Of a stretch of DNA of 64,000 nucleotides, positions 39,689-47,379 are shown piece after piece. This DNA is from Neorhizobium galegae bv. orientalis str. HAMBI 540. Lineage in GTDB: Bacteria; Pseudomonadota; Alphaproteobacteria; Rhizobiales; Rhizobiaceae. The stretch spans positions 3,038,001-3,102,000 of the forward strand of contig NZ_HG938353.1 in NCBI RefSeq assembly GCF_000731315.1, read 5' to 3'. Below the pieces are notes generated by a model. It was not told where the DNA came from. It ran no database searches and saw nothing but the letters and a program-made list of their open reading frames with translations. The first letter of the stretch is position 1; every line of letters starts with the position of its first letter. A program made the position numbers and the translations under genes.

Positions 39689-40741
39689 ATGTTCTTCGCT
39701 TCCGACAACTGGGCCGGCGCCCATCCGTCCATCAATGAACGCCTCTCCAAGGAGTCGACCCGTTTTGCCGCCGCCTATGGCAACAGCGACCTCGACAAGG
39801 CGGTCGAGGCCCGGTTCAACGAGATCTTCGAACGGAACGTCTCCGTCTATTTCGTTTCTACCGGCACGGCGGCCAATTCGCTGTCGCTTGCCAGCATCGC
39901 GCGGGTCGGCGGCGTCGCCTTCTCTCACACGGAAGCGCATGTGATCGAGGACGAATGCGGCGCGCCCGACTTCTTTTCCGGCATGCGCATGGTTCCGGTC
40001 GAAGGCGAAGACGGCAAGATGGATCCGGAGAAGCTCAGCGCCCGCATCGCCGGTTTTCCGCAGGATTCGCTGCATCACGGCCGCGCCGCCGCCGTCACCC
40101 TCACCCAGGCCACCGAGACCGGCACCATCTATACGCTGGACGAGATCGACGCGATTACCGCGATCGCCAAGGCGAACGGCCTGCCGGTGCATATGGACGG
40201 CGCCCGCTTCGCCAACGCACTGGTCTCGCTCGACGTCTCCCCCGCCGAAATGACCTGGAGGCGCGGCATCGACATCCTCTCCTTCGGCGGCACCAAGAAC
40301 GGCTGCTGGTGTGCCGAAGCGATCGTGTTCTTCAATCCGGAACTCGCCAGGGACTTCGCCTTCATCCGCAAGCGCGCCGCCCAGCTCTTTTCCAAGACCC
40401 GCTTCATCTCGGCCCAGTTCGATGCTTACCTGCAGGATGGCCTCTGGCTCAACATGGCAAGCCACGCCAACAGCATGGCCGACCGCCTGCGCGCCGGCAT
40501 CGGTTCGCTGAACAGCACGCGGCTTGCCTGGGACACGACCTCCAACGAGGTTTTCGCCGTCCTCAACAAGGCGTCGGCCGAGGCAGCCGAAGCCAGGGGC
40601 GCCAAATTCTACGGCTGGCCGGTGCCGACCAACATGCCGGAGCCGGTCAGGGACGACGAAACCCTGATCCGCCTCGTCACCTCGTTTGCCACCACCGAAG
40701 AGGATATCGACCAGTTCCTGTCGATCTGCTCGGCGAGCTGA
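39689..40741 (+). CDS. Low-specificity L-threonine aldolase family protein
   Basis: A 350-residue PLP enzyme of fold type I, splitting threonine/allo-threonine to glycine and acetaldehyde (LtaE/GLY1 family). FFASDNWAGAHPSI opens the protein as in the family. VSTGTAANSLSL binds the cofactor phosphate, VHMDGARFANAL carries the PLP-ring Asp, and the Schiff-base Lys is in SFGGTKNG. The start at 39689 begins at the first conserved residues; the ribosome site is weak (GGGTGA). A RIME pair follows the gene. Confidence 0.92.
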   Translation: MFFASDNWAGAHPSINERLSKESTRFAAAYGNSDLDKAVEARFNEIFERNVSVYFVSTGTAANSLSLASIARVGGVAFSHTEAHVIEDECGAPDFFSGMRMVPVEGEDGKMDPEKLSARIAGFPQDSLHHGRAAAVTLTQATETGTIYTLDEIDAITAIAKANGLPVHMDGARFANALVSLDVSPAEMTWRRGIDILSFGGTKNGCWCAEAIVFFNPELARDFAFIRKRAAQLFSKTRFISAQFDAYLQDGLWLNMASHANSMADRLRAGIGSLNSTRLAWDTTSNEVFAVLNKASAEAAEARGAKFYGWPVPTNMPEPVRDDETLIRLVTSFATTEEDIDQFLSICSAS

Positions 40742-40770
40742 CGCCTATCCCGCAAGACGGCGCCGCGATT

Positions 40771-40916
40771 CGATCTCCCCCTTGTGGGGGAGATGCCCGG
40801 CAGGGCAGAGGGGGGTGCCGCGGCAGATTCTTCGGTCATTGTATTTGCCTCACCGGCGCTACCCCCCTCTGTCACTTCGTGACATCTCCCCCACAAGGAG
40901 GGAGATCAGAGGGAGT
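40771..40916. repeat. Pair of inverted RIME-type palindromes
   Basis: Two copies of the same hairpin block in opposite orientation: 40771-40816 (CGATCTCCCCC...GGGGGAGAT, then GGCAGAGGGGGG) and 40862-40915 (CCCCCCTCTGTCAC...GTGACATCTCCCCC). The second is almost the same as 32899-32955. Together with the spacer they resemble a full RIME mosaic. The 283-bp spacer also holds repeats of CATATGCGCTTGCCC (near 40938 and 40976). Confidence 0.8.
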
Positions 40917-41024
40917 TTGCCGCGCCGCCTCGCATCTCCATATGCGCTTGCCCTGCCCTTACGGGCGTCCTATCCATATGCGCTTGCCCCCTGCCCAGCG
41001 AGCCAGGCACCTCTCTGGCGACCG

Positions 41025-41882
41025 TCACGCTTGATGTTGTGGCGCGATCTGCGCCATGATCAGGCCCGACAGCGCTTCCGTGAGCGCGGCATCGGCGCCC
41101 CGTCGTGGAACCAGCACGAATTCCACGTCTTCCAGCACCGGTAGCCGGTCCGCGGGGATTTCCTTGAGCCCCGCCGGCGCCATGCTGCGCGGCTGGACAA
41201 GCACGCCCATGCCGGCCCGCGCCGCAGCGGTGAGCCCACTCAAGCTGCCGCAGGTGCAGACGATCCGCCAGGCCATCTTCTCCCGGTCGAGCGCCTCCTG
41301 GGCGACACGCCTCGTAATGCTCGGCGGCGGAAACGCGATCAGCGGCAACGCATCGCCGCGCGACAGGACATGGTCCGGATCGCGCGCCAGCCAGACCAGC
41401 GGCTCGCGATAAAGCAGCCGGCCATGCGTCTCCCCGATATGCCGCTTTGCCAGAACCAGGTCGAGATCGCCAATGTCCTGCATCTGGTAGAGCACGGCCG
41501 AGAGCGCCACGGTCAGTTCCAGATCGACCAGTGGATAAAGCCGGATGAAATCCTCGAGGATCGAGGTCAGCCGGCTCGCCACCACGTCTTCCGAAACCCC
41601 GAGCCGCAGCCGTCCGCGCAACCGGCTTTCGCCGAACAGCGAGGCGACCTTGCCGTTCAGATCCAGCATGCCGCGCGCGTAGCCGACCAGTGCCTCGCCT
41701 TCCGCGGTCAGCTTCACCTGATGGGTATCGCGGAACACCAGCTGCCGGCCGAGCGATTTTTCCAGCCGCTGTATATGCTGGGTGACGGTCGACTGGCCGA
41801 GGCCCAGCCGGGCCGCGGCTTCGGTAAAACTGCCGGTCTGCTGCAGCATGACGAAACTGTTCAAATGATGAAGGTTCAGCAT
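41025..41882 (-). CDS. LysR-family transcriptional regulator
   Basis: A 285-residue LTTR: an N-terminal winged helix (about 1-60, LNSFVMLQQTGSFTEAAARL, QSTVTQHIQRLEKSLG) and a substrate-binding domain (about 90-280). It is divergent from the SBF-type transporter with a 89-bp shared promoter region, so it probably controls that gene in response to the transported compound. A GTTA/TAAC inverted repeat near 41890-41903 is a possible binding half. Confidence 0.93.
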   Translation of the reverse strand: MLNLHHLNSFVMLQQTGSFTEAAARLGLGQSTVTQHIQRLEKSLGRQLVFRDTHQVKLTAEGEALVGYARGMLDLNGKVASLFGESRLRGRLRLGVSEDVVASRLTSILEDFIRLYPLVDLELTVALSAVLYQMQDIGDLDLVLAKRHIGETHGRLLYREPLVWLARDPDHVLSRGDALPLIAFPPPSITRRVAQEALDREKMAWRIVCTCGSLSGLTAAARAGMGVLVQPRSMAPAGLKEIPADRLPVLEDVEFVLVPRRGADAALTEALSGLIMAQIAPQHQA

Positions 41883-41971
41883 GGCTATCCGTTACCGTGA
41901 TAACTGTTAGTGTTTGAATTTTGCTTCATGATAAGAGATGGGTAAATCCTCAAATCCGAGGAATCTTGCCT

Positions 41972-42973
41972 ATGAGCCGTTTTCTGCCGGACCGCTTCAC
42001 GGTCCTTCTCGTCTGCACCGTCATCCTCGCTTCGGTCTTGCCGATCCACGGCGTTTATGCCGACTGGTTCAACGTCGCGACCGACATCGCCATCGGCCTG
42101 CTGTTCTTCCTGCATGGCGCGCGCCTGTCGCGCGACGTGGTGGTGGCGGGCATCCTGCACTGGCGCCTGCACCTGACGATTCTGCTGACGACATTCGCGA
42201 TCTTCCCGCTCCTCGGGCTGATGATTGGTTTCATTCCGGAAGATATCCTGGCGGCACCGCTTTATGCCGGCATCCTCTTCCTCTGCGTGCTCCCTTCGAC
42301 CGTGCAGTCCTCGATCGCCTTCACATCGATCGCCGGCGGCAACGTGCCGGCGGCGATCTGCGCCGCTTCCGGCTCCAACATCTTCGGCATGTTCCTGACG
42401 CCGCTTCTCGCCGGCATCCTGCTGTCGACCACCGGGGACGCCGGCTTCTCCTGGGACGCGCTCGAAAGTATCCTGCTGCAGCTGCTCGCCCCGTTCATCG
42501 TCGGGCAGATCCTGCAGCCCTGGATCGGCAACTGGATCCGCTCGAAGAAGAAGATCCTCGCTCCCGTCGACCGCGGCTCTATCCTGATGGTCGTCTATCT
42601 CGCCTTCTCGGAAGCGGTCATGGAAGGCCTGTGGCACACCTTTTCGGCGCTTGATATCGGCGTCGTCATCCTGGTCGACATGGCGCTGCTGGCAGTCGTC
42701 ATCTGCATCACCATGTTCGGCAGCCGGGCTCTCGGCTTCAACAAGGAAGACGAGATCACCATCACCTTCTGCGGATCGAAAAAGTCGCTGGCAAGCGGTG
42801 TGCCGATGGCCAACGCCATCTTCTCCGGCCAGTCCTCCTCGATCGGCGCCATCGTCCTGCCGCTGATGCTCTTCCACCAGCTCCAGCTGATGGCCTGCGC
42901 CGTCATCGCCCAGAAATATGCGAACCGCCTGAAGGCGAAGAAGGATGCGGTCGCGGCACCGGCTGCGGCTTGA
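41972..42973 (+). CDS. Bile acid:sodium symporter family transporter (SBF-like)
   Basis: A 333-residue inner membrane protein with about nine or ten helices. Family features include DWFNVATDIAIGLLFFLHG, CVLPSTVQSSIAFTSIAGGN with the discontinuous-helix motif, and CGSKKSLASGVPMANAIF. It belongs to the SBF-like (YfeH type) group; the substrate is unknown. The ATG at 41972 is chosen because the upstream alternative is a TTG with no hydrophobic start. It is divergent from the LysR regulator. Confidence 0.92.
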   Translation: MSRFLPDRFTVLLVCTVILASVLPIHGVYADWFNVATDIAIGLLFFLHGARLSRDVVVAGILHWRLHLTILLTTFAIFPLLGLMIGFIPEDILAAPLYAGILFLCVLPSTVQSSIAFTSIAGGNVPAAICAASGSNIFGMFLTPLLAGILLSTTGDAGFSWDALESILLQLLAPFIVGQILQPWIGNWIRSKKKILAPVDRGSILMVVYLAFSEAVMEGLWHTFSALDIGVVILVDMALLAVVICITMFGSRALGFNKEDEITITFCGSKKSLASGVPMANAIFSGQSSSIGAIVLPLMLFHQLQLMACAVIAQKYANRLKAKKDAVAAPAAA

Positions 42974-43011
42974 GGTGCCGCGTCACTCACCTTTTACGAC
43001 GAGAGATATTG

Positions 43012-43043
43012 AACCCAGGCGCTTTCCAAAGCGCTTGGGTTTT
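43012..43043 (+). terminator. Rho-independent terminator after the SBF transporter
   Basis: 14-bp stem with one G-T pair (AACCCAGGCGCTTT/AAAGCGCTTGGGTT) and TTTT. It ends 14 bases before the DUF4160 start; ACTATATT directly after it could be the -10 box of the next operon. Confidence 0.9.
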
Positions 43044-43056
43044 ACTATATTGAGCC

Positions 43057-43302
43057 ATGCCGACCGTTTTACGCTTTGCTGGCCTGCGCGTCGTGATCTA
43101 TCCCAACGATCACCGTCCCGCGCATGTTCATGTAAAGGGCGCTGGAGAAGCGGTCTTCATCCTGAATTGTCCCGGCGGACCACTGGAGTTGCGGGAGAGC
43201 TACGGTTTTAAGCTCGCGGAACTCCGCCGCATCGAGGAAGCCCTCGCAGAAGAAATAGCCGCTCTTTGTGCGGCATGGAGTGCCCATCATGGCGATTTCT
43301 GA
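43057..43302 (+). CDS. DUF4160 protein
   Basis: An 81-residue protein of DUF4160: PTVLRFAGLRVVIYPNDHRP followed by AHVHVKG, with two conserved His in the HRPAHVHV motif. A C-terminal helix (LAELRRIEEALAEEIAALCAAW) follows. The function is unknown. It overlaps the DUF2442 gene by 14 bases. The pair resembles a two-gene toxin-antitoxin module in size and layout, but that is inference. Confidence 0.85.
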   Translation: MPTVLRFAGLRVVIYPNDHRPAHVHVKGAGEAVFILNCPGGPLELRESYGFKLAELRRIEEALAEEIAALCAAWSAHHGDF

Positions 43303-43702
43303 ACAGGAACTGAGAGCAGCCGAAGAACGTATGCAGGCTCTGCGGGAGGCGGGTTATGCCGTGTCGGCCCGTTATGATCGACGCTCGTCCCGCGTCGTGA
43401 TCGCTCTGAATACCGATGTCCAGGTGGCTATTCCAACCGGAAAGATCGAAGGCCTATCCGAAGCCTCCCCGGACGAACTCTCCGGGATTGAGATCAGCCC
43501 CACCGGCCTTGGCCTTCATTGGCCGAAACTTGACGTCGACGTCTATGTCCCCGGCCTCCTCCAAGGCATTTTTGGATCGAAACACTGGATGGCCGCTCAA
43601 CTGGGTGCAGCCGGAGGTAAGGTCCGTTCAGCGGCAAAAGCGGCAACGGCCCGAGAAAATGGCCGTAAGGGCGGCCGCCCCCGAAAGACCGCCGCAAGTT
43701 AA
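43289..43702 (+). CDS. DUF2442 protein with basic C-terminal tail
   Basis: A 137-residue protein with a DUF2442 core (about 60-105, ALNTDVQVAIPTGKIEGLSEA, LGLHWPKLDVDVYVPGLL). An extended C-terminus rich in Lys/Arg/Gly/Pro (ARENGRKGGRPRKT, AT-hook-like) could bind nucleic acid. The ATG at 43289 overlaps DUF4160 by 14 bases. DUF2442 proteins are commonly encoded next to DUF4160 proteins; their role is unknown. Confidence 0.85.
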   Translation: MAISEQELRAAEERMQALREAGYAVSARYDRRSSRVVIALNTDVQVAIPTGKIEGLSEASPDELSGIEISPTGLGLHWPKLDVDVYVPGLLQGIFGSKHWMAAQLGAAGGKVRSAAKAATARENGRKGGRPRKTAAS

Positions 43703-43721
43703 CTCCCCAAAAAGCGAAAAA

Positions 43722-43748
43722 CGGCCCTTCCCCCAAGAGGAAGGGCCG
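43722..43748 (-). terminator. Terminator of hsp20 (minus strand), also facing DUF2442
   Basis: Perfect 10-bp stem CGGCCCTTCC/GGAAGGGCCG with a 7-base loop. On the minus strand it is followed by TTTTTCGCTTTTT, so it mainly ends the hsp20 transcript. Confidence 0.9.
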
Positions 43749-43792
43749 CATTGGGCTTGCTCGACTATATCGGCCGGGTGCCCGGCAGCGGG

Positions 43793-44275
43793 TTAGTTGA
43801 CCTGCTGCGGGGTGACCTGAGCCTCGATCGTCTTCGGAGCGACTGCGTCTGCGGCAATCGCGATGCGACGGGGCTTCATGGCTTCCGGAATGTTCCGGAG
43901 AAGGTCGATATGGAGCAGGCCGTTCTTCAGCGAAGCGGACTGCACTTCGACATGATCGGCGAGCTGGAAGCGGCGCTCGAAGGCGCGCTTGGCGATGCCG
44001 CGATAGAGGTATTCGCTCTGTTCGGCAGCGGTTTCGTCTTCGCTCTTTTCACCCTTCACGGTCAGCACGTTCGCATGGGCTTCGAGGCTCAGTTCCTTTT
44101 CATCGAAACCGGCAACGGCCATGGTGATGCGATAGGTGTTATCGCCGGTGCGCTCGATATTATAGGGCGGATAGCTGGGGGTCTGGTCTGCCGGCCCGCG
44201 ATTGTCGAGCAGGTTGAAAAGACGGTCGAAACCGACGGTGGAGCGGTAAAGGGGGGTAAAATCGACGTGACGCAT
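43793..44275 (-). CDS. Small heat-shock protein (Hsp20/IbpA family)
   Basis: A 160-residue chaperone that holds unfolding proteins in the cytoplasm. Class-A rhizobial sHSP features: MRHVDFTPLYRSTVGFDRLF at the N-terminus, the alpha-crystallin domain (about 35-130, YNIERTGDNTYRITMAVAGF, NVLTVKGEK, YRGIAKRAFERRFQLAD), and a C-terminal tail. The start at 44275 is set by AAGGAGGA at 5-6 bases; an ATG-less longer reading to 44311 passes through the ribosome site. It is preceded by a ROSE-like leader and an RpoH promoter, so it should be heat-controlled at both transcription and translation. Confidence 0.95.
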   Translation of the reverse strand: MRHVDFTPLYRSTVGFDRLFNLLDNRGPADQTPSYPPYNIERTGDNTYRITMAVAGFDEKELSLEAHANVLTVKGEKSEDETAAEQSEYLYRGIAKRAFERRFQLADHVEVQSASLKNGLLHIDLLRNIPEAMKPRRIAIAADAVAPKTIEAQVTPQQVN

Positions 44276-44375
44276 GGAGTCCTCCTTGGGAAGCGACGTT
44301 GCGGTTTTCATCTGGGTTTGCGCATCCCTTCATTGGCAATGCGGTCCCGTTCGGCGGACCCGTTTGGCGCCCGCA
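44276..44375 (-). promoter_or_regulatory. ROSE-like RNA thermometer in the hsp20 5' leader
   Basis: The ~100-nt leader can fold into successive hairpins: GGUCC/GGACC, then CGCAU/AUGCG, then a final helix. In the last, GUCGCUUCC pairs imperfectly with the Shine-Dalgarno segment GGAGGAC across CAA. UCGCU (complement of 44292-44296) matches the UYGCU element that masks the ribosome site in ROSE thermometers of rhizobial small heat-shock genes. Folding done by eye. Confidence 0.75.
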
Positions 44376-44381
44376 GAGTTC

Positions 44382-44410
44382 AGATGGGGATTGATTTCCG
44401 CGGCTTCAAG
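44382..44410 (-). promoter_or_regulatory. RpoH (sigma-32) heat-shock promoter of hsp20
   Basis: On the minus strand CTTGAA (44410-44405) and CCCCATCT (44389-44382) are separated by 15 bases. This is an essentially perfect match to the sigma-32 consensus. The predicted transcript start near 44375 gives a leader of about 100 nt. Confidence 0.85.
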
Positions 44411-44493
44411 AGCCCGGTTCGCGGCGCAGTTTTGCGCGTGAACCTGACATGAACAGCCCGTTTCGAGCCGGTTCAGGATCGTTTTGATAGAAA

Positions 44494-44611
44494 AGACAGT
44501 GGAAGGCAGACTGTCTCTCTCGACCGAAGCTCCATTCGTCCCTTCGCTTCGGTCATCAATTGCCGGAATCGCTTAGGGTATCCCTAGACCCGCGATTCCG
44601 GCTTCTTTTTT
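44494..44611 (+). ncRNA. Candidate small RNA with three hairpins and a terminator
   Basis: Three tandem hairpins lie in a region with no open frame. The first is AGACAGT/ACTGTCT (44494-44516) and the second GACCGAAGC/GCTTCGGTC (44522-44554). The third is an 11-bp stem GCCGGAATCGC/GCGATTCCGGC (44562-44602) whose loop holds its own TAGGG/CCCTA stem, followed by TTCTTTTTT. The last is a clear plus-strand terminator, yet no plus-strand gene ends here. A weak promoter (TTCGAG, 16 bp, TTGATA at 44484) lies upstream. Family not recognised. Confidence 0.6.
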
Positions 44612-44628
44612 CCTGCTGAAAAACTGCT

Positions 44629-45012
44629 TCAGTCCTCGGCCCGAGACTCCAGCGATGCGCCCGGCAGATAAAGCAGGATCGGCCTGATTTCGTAGACCGC
44701 CGTCGGATTGGCCCGGCGCAGATCCCGTGCAGCCGCAATAGCTCCCTCGATCGTCGGAAAGTCCACCACATAGAGGCCAAGCAATTGTTCCTTGGTCTCG
44801 GCAAACGGTCCGTCGATAACCATTCCCTCGCCCTGGCCGCGCAGCGTCACCGCGCCTTCGGTCGGCCCGAGCCGGGCGGCAGGTCCCAGGGATTTCTGCG
44901 CAACCAGGCGGTCATTGACCTCGAGCAACTCGGTCATCAGCGCCTGATCCTCCTCCTCGGTCCAGGATTGCACCACTCCCTCCTGGTGATAGGCAAGAAT
45001 TGCGTAATACAT
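44629..45012 (-). CDS. YCII-related (DGPF) protein
   Basis: A 127-residue dimeric alpha-beta protein of the YCII/DGPF family. It starts MYYAILAYHQEG and carries VIDGPFAETKEQLLGLYVVD, the diagnostic DGPF motif, then EIRPIL near the end. The function is unknown; relatives often sit beside ECF sigma factors, but none is adjacent here. AGGGAG precedes the ATG at 45012; the longer in-frame reading upstream is not coding-like. Confidence 0.9.
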   Translation of the reverse strand: MYYAILAYHQEGVVQSWTEEEDQALMTELLEVNDRLVAQKSLGPAARLGPTEGAVTLRGQGEGMVIDGPFAETKEQLLGLYVVDFPTIEGAIAAARDLRRANPTAVYEIRPILLYLPGASLESRAED

Positions 45013-45240
45013 GGCTTGTCTCCCTCTTATACGTCGACTGACGCCAACTACCTCCTCGCACACTCCCGTGCTCGGGCGGACCGACGGACATCCGGAAATC
45101 TGTAATTGCGGTTGAATACACATGTTTGGCCGGACGCGTGCAAGCCCTCCATTTCCTCGATTTCGCCGGGCGCGCCATCGGCTGTCGCCAGCCGCGCTTT
45201 TTCCTTGACGTCCCGCCGCCGCTGGCTGACGCTGGCCGGC

Positions 45241-46230
45241 ATGAGCGAAGCGGCAGATTCCATCGACGACATTCTCCACCCGACCCCGGGCAACCCGGCG
45301 CCGGCCAATTATTCGGCCGGCTATTTCACCGGCCACCGCGGCACCCGGTTACGCTACGGTCTGTTTCGCTCCGAGATATCACCGGCGATCGGCACTATCG
45401 TGCTCGTGCAGGGCCGCAATGAGTCCATCGAAAAATACTTCGAAACGATCCGTGACCTCAACGCCATGGGCCTCTGGGTCGCGACCTTCGACCTGCGCGG
45501 CCAGGGCGGCTCGCAGCGGCTGACGAAGAATCCGAGCAAGGGCCATGTCCGCCGCTTTTCCGATTACGAGCGGGATCTTGAGATCTTCCTAGAACATATC
45601 GTGCTGCCGGATGCCCGCCTGCCCTTCTTCCTGATCGCACACTCGACCGGCGCCCTGATCGCGCTCTCGGCCGCCCCGCGGCTTTCGAACCGCATCAACC
45701 GGATGGCGGTTGCGGCCCCCTATATCGCGCTCTCGGGTCAGGGTGTCCCGGAAGGCTTCATCCGCACGCTCGCCGGGATTGCCAGCTGGACCGGTTTCGG
45801 CCGCGTCTCGATGGGTACCGATCGCAGCAACCGCGCCTTCGAAGGCAACCCGCTGACCTCCGACCGCAAACGTTTCGCCCGCAACATGGAGATCGGCGCC
45901 GCCCATCCGGAGCTGGCGATCGGTCCGCCGACGGCCCGCTGGCTGCACGAGACGTTCAAGGCCGCTCGCCGCGTATCTTCTCAATCGCATCTGACCAGGA
46001 TCACCATTCCGACCCTGATCCTCGCTCCCGTTCTCGACGCCATCGTCCCCTATGCGGCGCAGGAGGAACTGTCGCGCAATTTCCGCGCCGGCCAGCTCAT
46101 CACCATCAATGGCGCGCGCCACGAAGTCTTTCACGACAAGGATATTTATCGAGCCCAGGCGCTCGCGGCAATCGAGGCCTTCATGCCCGGCCAGGATGGC
46201 AGCTTCGGCCTTTCCGAAACCGCCGCGTGA
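45241..46230 (+). CDS. Alpha/beta hydrolase, lysophospholipase-like (S33)
   Basis: A 329-residue hydrolase of the serine aminopeptidase/lysophospholipase L2 (PldB) group. Motifs: VLVQGRNESIEKY in the oxyanion region, FDLRGQGGS, the nucleophile elbow AHSTGA, an acid in LAPVLDAIVP and His in NGARHEVFHD. No signal peptide is visible. The ATG at 45241 matches the start of the conserved fold; the earlier reading from 45106 is unsupported. The substrate is probably an acyl ester, inferred from the family only. Confidence 0.88.
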   Translation: MSEAADSIDDILHPTPGNPAPANYSAGYFTGHRGTRLRYGLFRSEISPAIGTIVLVQGRNESIEKYFETIRDLNAMGLWVATFDLRGQGGSQRLTKNPSKGHVRRFSDYERDLEIFLEHIVLPDARLPFFLIAHSTGALIALSAAPRLSNRINRMAVAAPYIALSGQGVPEGFIRTLAGIASWTGFGRVSMGTDRSNRAFEGNPLTSDRKRFARNMEIGAAHPELAIGPPTARWLHETFKAARRVSSQSHLTRITIPTLILAPVLDAIVPYAAQEELSRNFRAGQLITINGARHEVFHDKDIYRAQALAAIEAFMPGQDGSFGLSETAA

Positions 46231-46251
46231 TCCCCGGGTCTGTCTGCCTGC

Positions 46252-47028
46252 CTATTTGCCGGAAAGCAGCTTCATCGCTTCCGCATGCACGGCCTTGCTG
46301 CCGGCCGCGAGGATATTGCCGCCGTTTTCCGGGCGCCCGCCGTCCCAGGTGGTGATGATGCCGCCGGCCTGCTCGATGATCGGGATCAGCGCACCGACGT
46401 CATAAGGCTTCAGGTTGTTCTCGACCACGATATCCACATGGCCGGAGGCGAGCAGCACATAGGCGTAGCAATCGCAGCCGTAACGGAACAGCTGCACCTT
46501 TTCCTCGACCGAACGGTATTTCGCCAGATCGTCGCCGGAAAAGATATGCGGCGAGGTGGTGAACAGGGTGGCATCGGCAAGGCTGCCGCAGTCGCGCACC
46601 GAAATCTGGCGCTCGCCATCCGGGCCTGAATACCAGGCGCGGGTGCCGTCGGCGAAATAACGCTCGCCGATAAAAGGCTGGTCCATCAGGCCCATGACGG
46701 CGCGGCCCTTCGACTGAAAGCCGATCAGTGTGCCCCAGACCGGCAAGCCGGAGATGAAGGCGCGCGTGCCGTCGATCGGGTCGATCACCCAGACATGTTC
46801 GCGGTCGAGGCCGACATTGCCATGCTCCTCACCGAGAATGCCGTGCTCGGGAAACTTCTCAGTGATCAGCGCCCGGATTGCCGTCTCGGCGGCGCGGTCG
46901 CCTTCGGTCACCGGGTCGAACCCGCCCAGCAATTTGTTGACCACCGAAAGGCCGGTGCGGAAGCGTGGCAGGGTCTCGGCCTTGGCGGCGGCAGCAAGCG
47001 CATCGAAGAAATCGCGACCAGGAAGCAT
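46252..47028 (-). CDS. hisN: Histidinol-phosphatase, inositol monophosphatase family
   Basis: A 258-residue Mg2+-dependent phosphatase of the IMPase fold. Metal-binding motifs: GILGEEHG, VIDPIDGTRAF (DPxDGT), and the late NNLKPYDVGALIPIIEQAGG segment with the third metal Asp. The sequence type is that of the HisN histidinol-phosphatases of alphaproteobacteria and actinobacteria, but inositol phosphatase activity cannot be excluded. The ATG at 47028 is used; the upstream extension lacks a ribosome site. Confidence 0.85.
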   Translation of the reverse strand: MLPGRDFFDALAAAAKAETLPRFRTGLSVVNKLLGGFDPVTEGDRAAETAIRALITEKFPEHGILGEEHGNVGLDREHVWVIDPIDGTRAFISGLPVWGTLIGFQSKGRAVMGLMDQPFIGERYFADGTRAWYSGPDGERQISVRDCGSLADATLFTTSPHIFSGDDLAKYRSVEEKVQLFRYGCDCYAYVLLASGHVDIVVENNLKPYDVGALIPIIEQAGGIITTWDGGRPENGGNILAAGSKAVHAEAMKLLSGK

Positions 47029-47193
47029 GGGGAGATCCGCTGAGGAAGAGGTAACCTCTTCTAGGATACTCGCCTGAAACTGAAAACCGGATTCGCGTAA
47101 TCCTGGGCAGAAAATCAAAAAACGATCGACCGGCGCCGAAAAACTCACCAAACCGCCCAAAAATGGCGCAAATTTAATCAGTCAAAAAAGTTG

Positions 47194-47223
47194 CTTGACA
47201 TTTGTGCAGTGCATTCGTAGGTT
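47194..47223 (+). promoter_or_regulatory. Promoter of the MmgR-type small RNA
   Basis: CTTGACA (47194-47200), a 17-base gap and TAGGTT (47218-47223), placing the start near 47230. The -35 is a perfect alphaproteobacterial CTTGAC box; the -10 is weak. Confidence 0.6.
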
Positions 47224-47229
47224 CATTGC

Positions 47230-47308
47230 ACAGTCTTTGACTGTAAATACCCTCCTTGGGTGTTTCCTCCCTAGACTTAGCCGCGCCCACAAGCGCGGTT
47301 TTTTTTGC
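47230..47308 (+). ncRNA. mmgR: Alpha-r8 family small RNA (MmgR)
   Basis: About 79 nt. First hairpin ACAGTC/GACTGT (47230-47244), second ACCC/GGGT (47249-47261), then the unpaired core TTTCCTCCCT (47263-47272). A terminator CCGCGC/GCGCGG with eight T (47281-47308) follows. This order and the TTTCCTCCCT core are what I recall as the hallmark of the alpha-r8 family, whose Sinorhizobium member MmgR limits polyhydroxybutyrate accumulation. The C/T-rich core would pair with ribosome sites of target mRNAs. Confidence 0.82.
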
Positions 47309-47379
47309 CCGCAATCCAGCTGGCGAGCCAGTCACCCCGCCGGCGGTAGACCAAACCTGTGGAAAAACTTTGAGGGAAG

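Noticed and set aside
40938..40990. Short repeated CATATGCGCTTGCCC segments as a mobile element end
   Set aside because: Two short copies next to the RIME pair only; no coding part or target duplication.
44276..44311. Extended hsp20 start at 44311
   Set aside because: The added codons are the ribosome site and ROSE-like leader; the family N-terminus begins at 44275.
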